A stretch of 64,000 nucleotides of DNA from Sodiomyces alkalinus F11 (lineage: Eukaryota; Ascomycota; Sordariomycetes; Glomerellales; Plectosphaerellaceae), in assembly GCF_003711515.1 (NCBI RefSeq), contig NW_021167085.1, positions 1,280,575 through 1,344,574 of the forward strand, read 5' to 3'. Below the pieces are notes generated by a model. The model saw nothing but the letters and a program-made list of their open reading frames with translations. It had not been told where the DNA came from and did no database searches. Position numbers and translations under genes: made by a program. Shown here one piece after another: positions 59,646 through 64,000 of the stretch (positions are counted from its first letter, which is position 1; each line of letters begins with the position of its first letter).

Positions 59646-60565
59646 GGTAGAGGAGCGGTCGCTCAGAGATGATATACTTGCGAATTCGCTCTGTTTGCCT
59701 TTTAACCACGAACGGAAATCGTAGCTTGGTCCAGCTCGTTCGATGGACAGTGATGAGAGTTTTATGTTCCTATCAGTTCCGTCGCAATCAAAGGATGGTA
59801 TAGATGGATCAAGAAGTTCGAGCCTTTGGGTAGACCATAGGGCGTACCAGCTCGGGAGTAGATGTCACGGATAGGGTGACGAGCGGGTGTAGGAAGGAAG
59901 GGAAGGAGAGAGTGAAAGCAAGCTATGGAGTACGGACCAGGCGGTAGCTTTTTCTTCCGATTATCTCCAAACGCGACCTAGCGCGTAAGGGATTCCTCGC
60001 CTCGCCAGTTGCGGGCAGCTTGGTCGTTCAAGATAAAAGGGTCCGTGCGTCTCGCTGGTGACAAACACGAACGGGGTACGTATACGGAGTATGTAAGCAA
60101 GACAGTGGCCTAAGGTTTCAATTCAAAAGGACATCACGTGATACGACTTCATTTGTGACCTTTGGTTTCAGCCCATAAGGTCTCTTGCCCGTCTCCACTT
60201 CATGACTCCCCTTTCCCTGAAAGTACACTAGCATATGCCGGAGTCTTGGCCTAGCGGGCCTAGAACAACCCCCATCTTCGATGTGTTCGGTGTATTCTGG
60301 CCCAGTTTGAAACCGGCGCTTCCAGACTCTCCCGTCACACAAATTGATGGATTCCCTGGATCAAACAAGAACTTCTTCCTCCTTCCTCCTGCGTCATTCC
60401 ACAGTTCGACCCGTCCGTCATATTTCTTCTACCGATGCCCCTGAGATTTTGTTTCAGCACACGTTGGAATCTCCCACACTCGCCATACTGATTGATTGCG
60501 ACTTGCCCAACGTCCCACGCGACGTGCAACGTCATCCGCCGACTTTAACTACGTATCTGCCAGTT
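59646..60565. other. Divergent upstream region of NSP1 and the LAA2-like gene
   Basis: About 920 bp. It contains TACGGAGTA at 60083-60091 and TCACGTGA at 60134-60141. No gene seen. Confidence 0.5.
60134..60141. promoter_or_regulatory. TCACGTGA E-box between NSP1 and the LAA2-like gene
   Basis: Perfect palindrome in a divergent promoter, like those at 30320 and 52031. Candidate bHLH site by sequence only. Confidence 0.4.
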
Positions 60566-62230
60566 ATGCCAGGTTCAGACAACCTCTCGCCTCCAAAGCG
60601 AGTCGGGACTGCTGACCCAGGGGCCCATGATCTTGGTTAGCTAGCCAACACATACCCTATAAATCCTAGGGCGTACTAATTATTGTGGTTGCAGCTGAGT
60701 CTTCCGAATCGGATGACCACTTCTCCGATGCCCAGTCCGCACCTCTGAGCCCTGCGACCTCGCCCACCCCGAGAACCAGAGTGGAGAAAGTCGACAACGA
60801 TCCATCCCACGGAGAAGTTCCTGGCACGGAGGCTTATCGCAAGCGAGAGGAAGATGCAGTGCCCGACGAGATTGCTGTCGTCGGAGACAAAACCTCAGAG
60901 AGCTCAGCCGCCGATGGCAATCAAACACCGCGCGGTAACAATGTCATTCCCAAGACTGTCATCGAGGAGTCTACAGGCAACACAGGGGACCATTCGGAAG
61001 AGTACAAGGAAAAGCGCAAGGCAGATGCCGACGCAGACCTGGTGCTGAAATCGGACGGTGAAGCTAAAGGGGAAGCTGCCTCTGGTATGAACTGAGAACA
61101 TGATGTAGACAATACCTAATGGTGCAAGACAAGATGTTGACCACTCTGTCGTAGAAACCGCTGCCTCTTCGATGCCGGAGTTGACCATCGCGGCATCATC
61201 TCCCCCGGGAGAGGGAGAGGAATCAGAGGAAGTGCAGCCATCCCTTGCCCTCCAAGACACAAAGCCCTCATCGGTACAAGAAGACGAAGAAACCCCAGTG
61301 ACAGAAGAGGACGAGGAGGAATTTGGGGACGACTTCGATGATTTCGAGGAAGGTGGAGATGATGCAGATTTTGACGACTTTGACGAAGGCTTCGAACAAC
61401 CCATGACGGAAGGGCCCCCAACTCCTATGCCCTCGCAAGGATTCGCGCCTACCACACTGCCTTTCGTACGGCTTGACCAACCCTTCTATAAATTCCAGAG
61501 AACTAATGTTCGTGTGCAGCCGGTTCCCTACATCAATGACCTCGACGCAGATGAATTGTACACTGCCGTGGATCCTTGTCTGAACGCTCTTTTCCCACCA
61601 GAAGAGCTTGACCTTCCCGCTCTCCCACCTCTTCCCAAAGAAAACCACTTCTTTCTCACCAACCGGAGCGCCTCCCTCTGGAATCAGCTAGTGGCACCTC
61701 CTCCACTATCACCTCCCGACTGGATACGGTCCCGTATCCGACGTCTTTTCCTCGTCTCCCTCGGCGTTCCCGTCGACCTCGACGAGATCCTCCCAGCTTC
61801 GAAGCAGAAGAAGTTGGTCCTCCCCTCCTCGGTCCACCGCAAGACATCCACTGGCTCCCTGGGCACCTCATCGGACTCCCGGCCGGTCTCTCGTCTTCGC
61901 CAATCGGAGGCCAACGCGTCATCCACTAGCCTCGATTCGCATGGCAACCTAAAATCCTCGAGCAAGACCCGTCGCAGGGGTCTTCCGCCCTTGCCCAACT
62001 TGGACCTCGTCGCCGCCCGCCAGCTCGCCACTACAACGGATGAGGCCTTGAATGGCATGACCGATCATGAGCTCAAGAACCACGTCCAGAAGCTTGAGGA
62101 TACAGAGAGGATAGCGAAGGAGGTGTTGGAGTATTGGCGTAAAAGGACGGATGAAAAGATCGGGGACAGGGAAGCGTTCGAAGGCGTCATAGAAAATTTG
62201 GTGAAGCATGCGCGCAAGGTTCGAAAATGA
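60566..62230 (+). CDS. Acidic protein with LAA2-like (YBL010C) domain
   Basis: Exons 60566-60635, 60695-61084 and 61155-62230, 511 aa. The first exon (MPGSDNLSPPKRVGTADPGA) joins in frame to AESSESDDHFSDAQS, and the second intron joins in frame to ETAASSMPELT. An acidic Glu/Asp tract (EEDEEEFGDDFDDFEEGGDD) precedes the conserved core: DELYTAVDPCLNALFPPEEL, NHFFLTNRSASLWNQLVAPP, PDWIRSRIRRLFLVSLGVPV and a final helix (EGVIENLVKHARKV). I take this as the fungal family that includes yeast Laa2, an adaptor-related clathrin accessory protein. The acidic stretches fit adaptor-binding proteins. The family call is moderate; the role in this organism is inferred. Confidence 0.75.
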
Positions 62231-62577
62231 TGGCACGAAGGCAGATATGGATTGTGACGAGAAGAAAAAAACAATAGGCCCCTTTTCTTTGCTGCCAAAA
62301 CGTACATTATTTATGTATGTACCCCCTACATGATGAGCCTTCCCATGTGTGTCGCCATTCTCTTAAGGCGCCACCTACAACAAAAGCTGTATGCCATCGC
62401 TCTACAACCATGACCGTAGACTGAAGGCTATGCAATTTTTGTTTGTTGGCAATATCACCATGTGGCCTATCTACGACCTGTATCTTGCCATCCCTACCCG
62501 AAACCATAATCATCATCTCATCATGCCTGTTCTTTACATGCTTGGTCCTTTTCCTACTCAAGATTTCCCTTGACATT
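62231..62577. other. Intergenic between convergent LAA2-like gene and GCD11
   Basis: About 350 bp of shared 3' DNA. No distinct feature seen. Confidence 0.45.
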
Positions 62578-64000
62578 TTAGGATGTGCTAGGCTCAAGGG
62601 TAACACCACTAGGGAGACATTCAGTCAGTGACGTGTGGTCTAACAAGCGGCAGGGCGGTTCTTGGGGAACTTACGCGGCAATGGTAGCCCAGCCGATGAG
62701 ACGCCAGTGCTTCTCGATACGTCGGCTCAGGGCAACCTTCTCGCCAATGTTGGTACAGGCCGGGCTCGTGAGAATCAGCTTAGCAGCATCGTTCTTGATA
62801 GCGGCAACCTTAGCACCGGTGGACGTGGAGCCAATGTTCACCATGATGACCTCATTCTTGGCGAGCTTGGCCACCTTGGCCTGCTTGCCGTCGGCAGTCC
62901 GGACACCGAGGAGGCGTTTGAGGAGGTAGAAGTTGATCTCGATCTCGCTGTAGATCTCGGGCAGGCGGCCCTTGAGGCCAAGGACGAAGCCGACGAGACG
63001 ATCGGCACGGCAGAGGGTGGGATCGATGCGGGTGCCGACACCGATGAGACCACCGGGGACGGCGTACTTGAGCTCGTTGAACTCGGAGTTGAGGGTGACG
63101 ATGCGGCTGAAGATGGGCGTGCACTTAAGAGCGCCCTTCTCGTCGCGCGTGACGATGCCGGGGCGGATCTCAATCTCGTCGCCGAGCTTGAGAACGCCGT
63201 GCAGGATGGAACCGCCGGCGACACCACCCTTGAGGTCGTCGATCTCGGCACCAGGCTTGTTGACATCGAAGGAACGAATGACGATCATGTGGGGGTCGAG
63301 GGTGAAGTCGCGGACGGGAATGGGAATGGTGTTGACGATGGCGGCGAGGGCAGCGTCGATGTTGAACTTGAGCTGGGCGGAGATGGGGATCACCGGGGAC
63401 TTGCCGGCGACGGTACCTCGGATGAACTTAAGGATGGACTGATAATGCTGCTGGGCGGCTTCAGGCCGCATCAGATCGACCTTATTCTGCAGGATGATAA
63501 TCTTGTCCAGCTTCATGATCTCGATGGCCGCAAGATGCTCCGAAGTCTGCGGCTGAGGGCAGGTTTCATTGCCGGCGATAAGGAGGAGAGCAGCGTCCAT
63601 GACGGCGGCGCCTGACAACATAGTGCTCATGAGAATGTCGTGACCGGGGCAATCCACGAAGCTAGGGCGGCGATTAGCTTTTTTTTTTTTCTTTTTTTCC
63701 TACATCAAAGCGAAGGTCTGACGACCAAATATAATATCCCCTGGGCCTGGGGTTTAGATCGACTCACGAGACATGGCGTAGAAGTCGGTAGGTTCCTCCG
63801 CAGCCTTCCCGCTCGCACGGAGGGTCGACTTCCTTTTCACTCTTGTAACTCCTGAAGCAGCCTGGCCGCGGGCATTCCGGATTATCGCACTGGTAGATCT
63901 TCGCATTGGCATAGCCCAGCTTGATGGTAATGTTCCGAATGAGCTCGTTTTTGAAACGGACAGTCTGGACGCCGGAGATGGCTTTTACGACGGTTGATTT
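62578..64000 (-). CDS. GCD11: Translation initiation factor eIF2 gamma, partial (5' part beyond window)
   Basis: Exons on the minus strand: window edge 64000-63768, 63661-62675 and 62608-62578. The visible part starts inside the P-loop ([10 protein letters not shown]), then [20 protein letters not shown] and a zinc ribbon (CDNPEC to EREGCGG), [20 protein letters not shown] (G3), [10 protein letters not shown] (G4), then domains II and III ([20 protein letters not shown]). The 10-codon last exon gives GVTLEPSTS after WATIAA; ignoring its intron would end the protein six bases after the GTAAGT donor. The factor binds GTP and initiator Met-tRNA in the ternary complex with the 40S subunit. 5' exons and the start codon lie beyond 64000. 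Confidence 0.95.

Noticed and set aside
62662..63615. 317-codon plus-strand frame over eIF2 gamma
   Set aside because: Asp/Gly/Leu-rich antisense shadow; the minus strand encodes a clear eIF2 gamma.

Overview
The window looks like chromosomal DNA of a filamentous ascomycete (Pezizomycotina, most likely a Sordariomycete). The genes have short introns (mostly 50-110 nt) with GTANGT-type donors, the coding DNA is GC-rich with short intergenic gaps, and the gene set is single-copy eukaryotic housekeeping. The transposon DNA carries the C-to-T scars of repeat-induced point mutation (RIP). All functions below come from reading translated sequence; no database search was run.

Layout. Bases 1-8100 are a TA-rich, stop-riddled block made of two copies of a Ty3/gypsy chromovirus-type LTR retrotransposon in opposite orientation. 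A plus-strand copy (window start to 5818, including its 3' LTR at 5310-5818) appears to be inserted in the gag gene of a minus-strand copy (gag remnant 5819-7566, 5' LTR 7567-8100). Unique genic DNA begins abruptly after 8100.

Genes from left to right: HPM1 histidine methyltransferase (+), a Ser/Thr-rich GPI-anchored protein (+), a PTC7-like PP2C phosphatase (-), SDH2 (+), DUS4 (-), a gene-poor stretch with a minisatellite, a Pch1/cyclin-K-type transcriptional cyclin (-), PRP4 splicing factor (-), the Psk1 S6-kinase-like AGC kinase (+), ATP14 (+), the SCH9 AGC kinase (-), an orphan membrane protein (-), RNA1 RanGAP (-), an Iec1-like C2H2 protein (+), a small membrane protein whose first exon is unresolved (-), NAR1 (+), a SUZ-domain protein (-), a DAHP synthase (-), a 14-3-3 protein (+), INH1 ATPase inhibitor (+), NSP1 nucleoporin (-), a LAA2-like acidic protein (+) and the 3' part of GCD11/eIF2-gamma (-, cut by the window end).

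Themes. Three nuclear genes for mitochondrial energy metabolism (SDH2, ATP14, INH1) and two TORC1-effector-type AGC kinases (Psk1, Sch9) lie in the window. RNA1 and NSP1 both serve nuclear transport. None of this needs to be an operon-like unit. I reconstructed most multi-exon models by hand; exon joins were accepted only where reading frame and family sequence continued across GT-AG introns.

I found no convincing new multi-gene system. The most interesting non-routine signals are the zinc-knuckle ligands of both transposon copies turned to tyrosine by RIP, an antisense Cys-rich/coiled-coil gene inside the retrotransposon, paired E-boxes with identical spacing in otherwise different U3 regions, a degenerate Cys-patterned minisatellite, a probable hidden 5' exon of SCH9, and two dispersed intergenic motif families.
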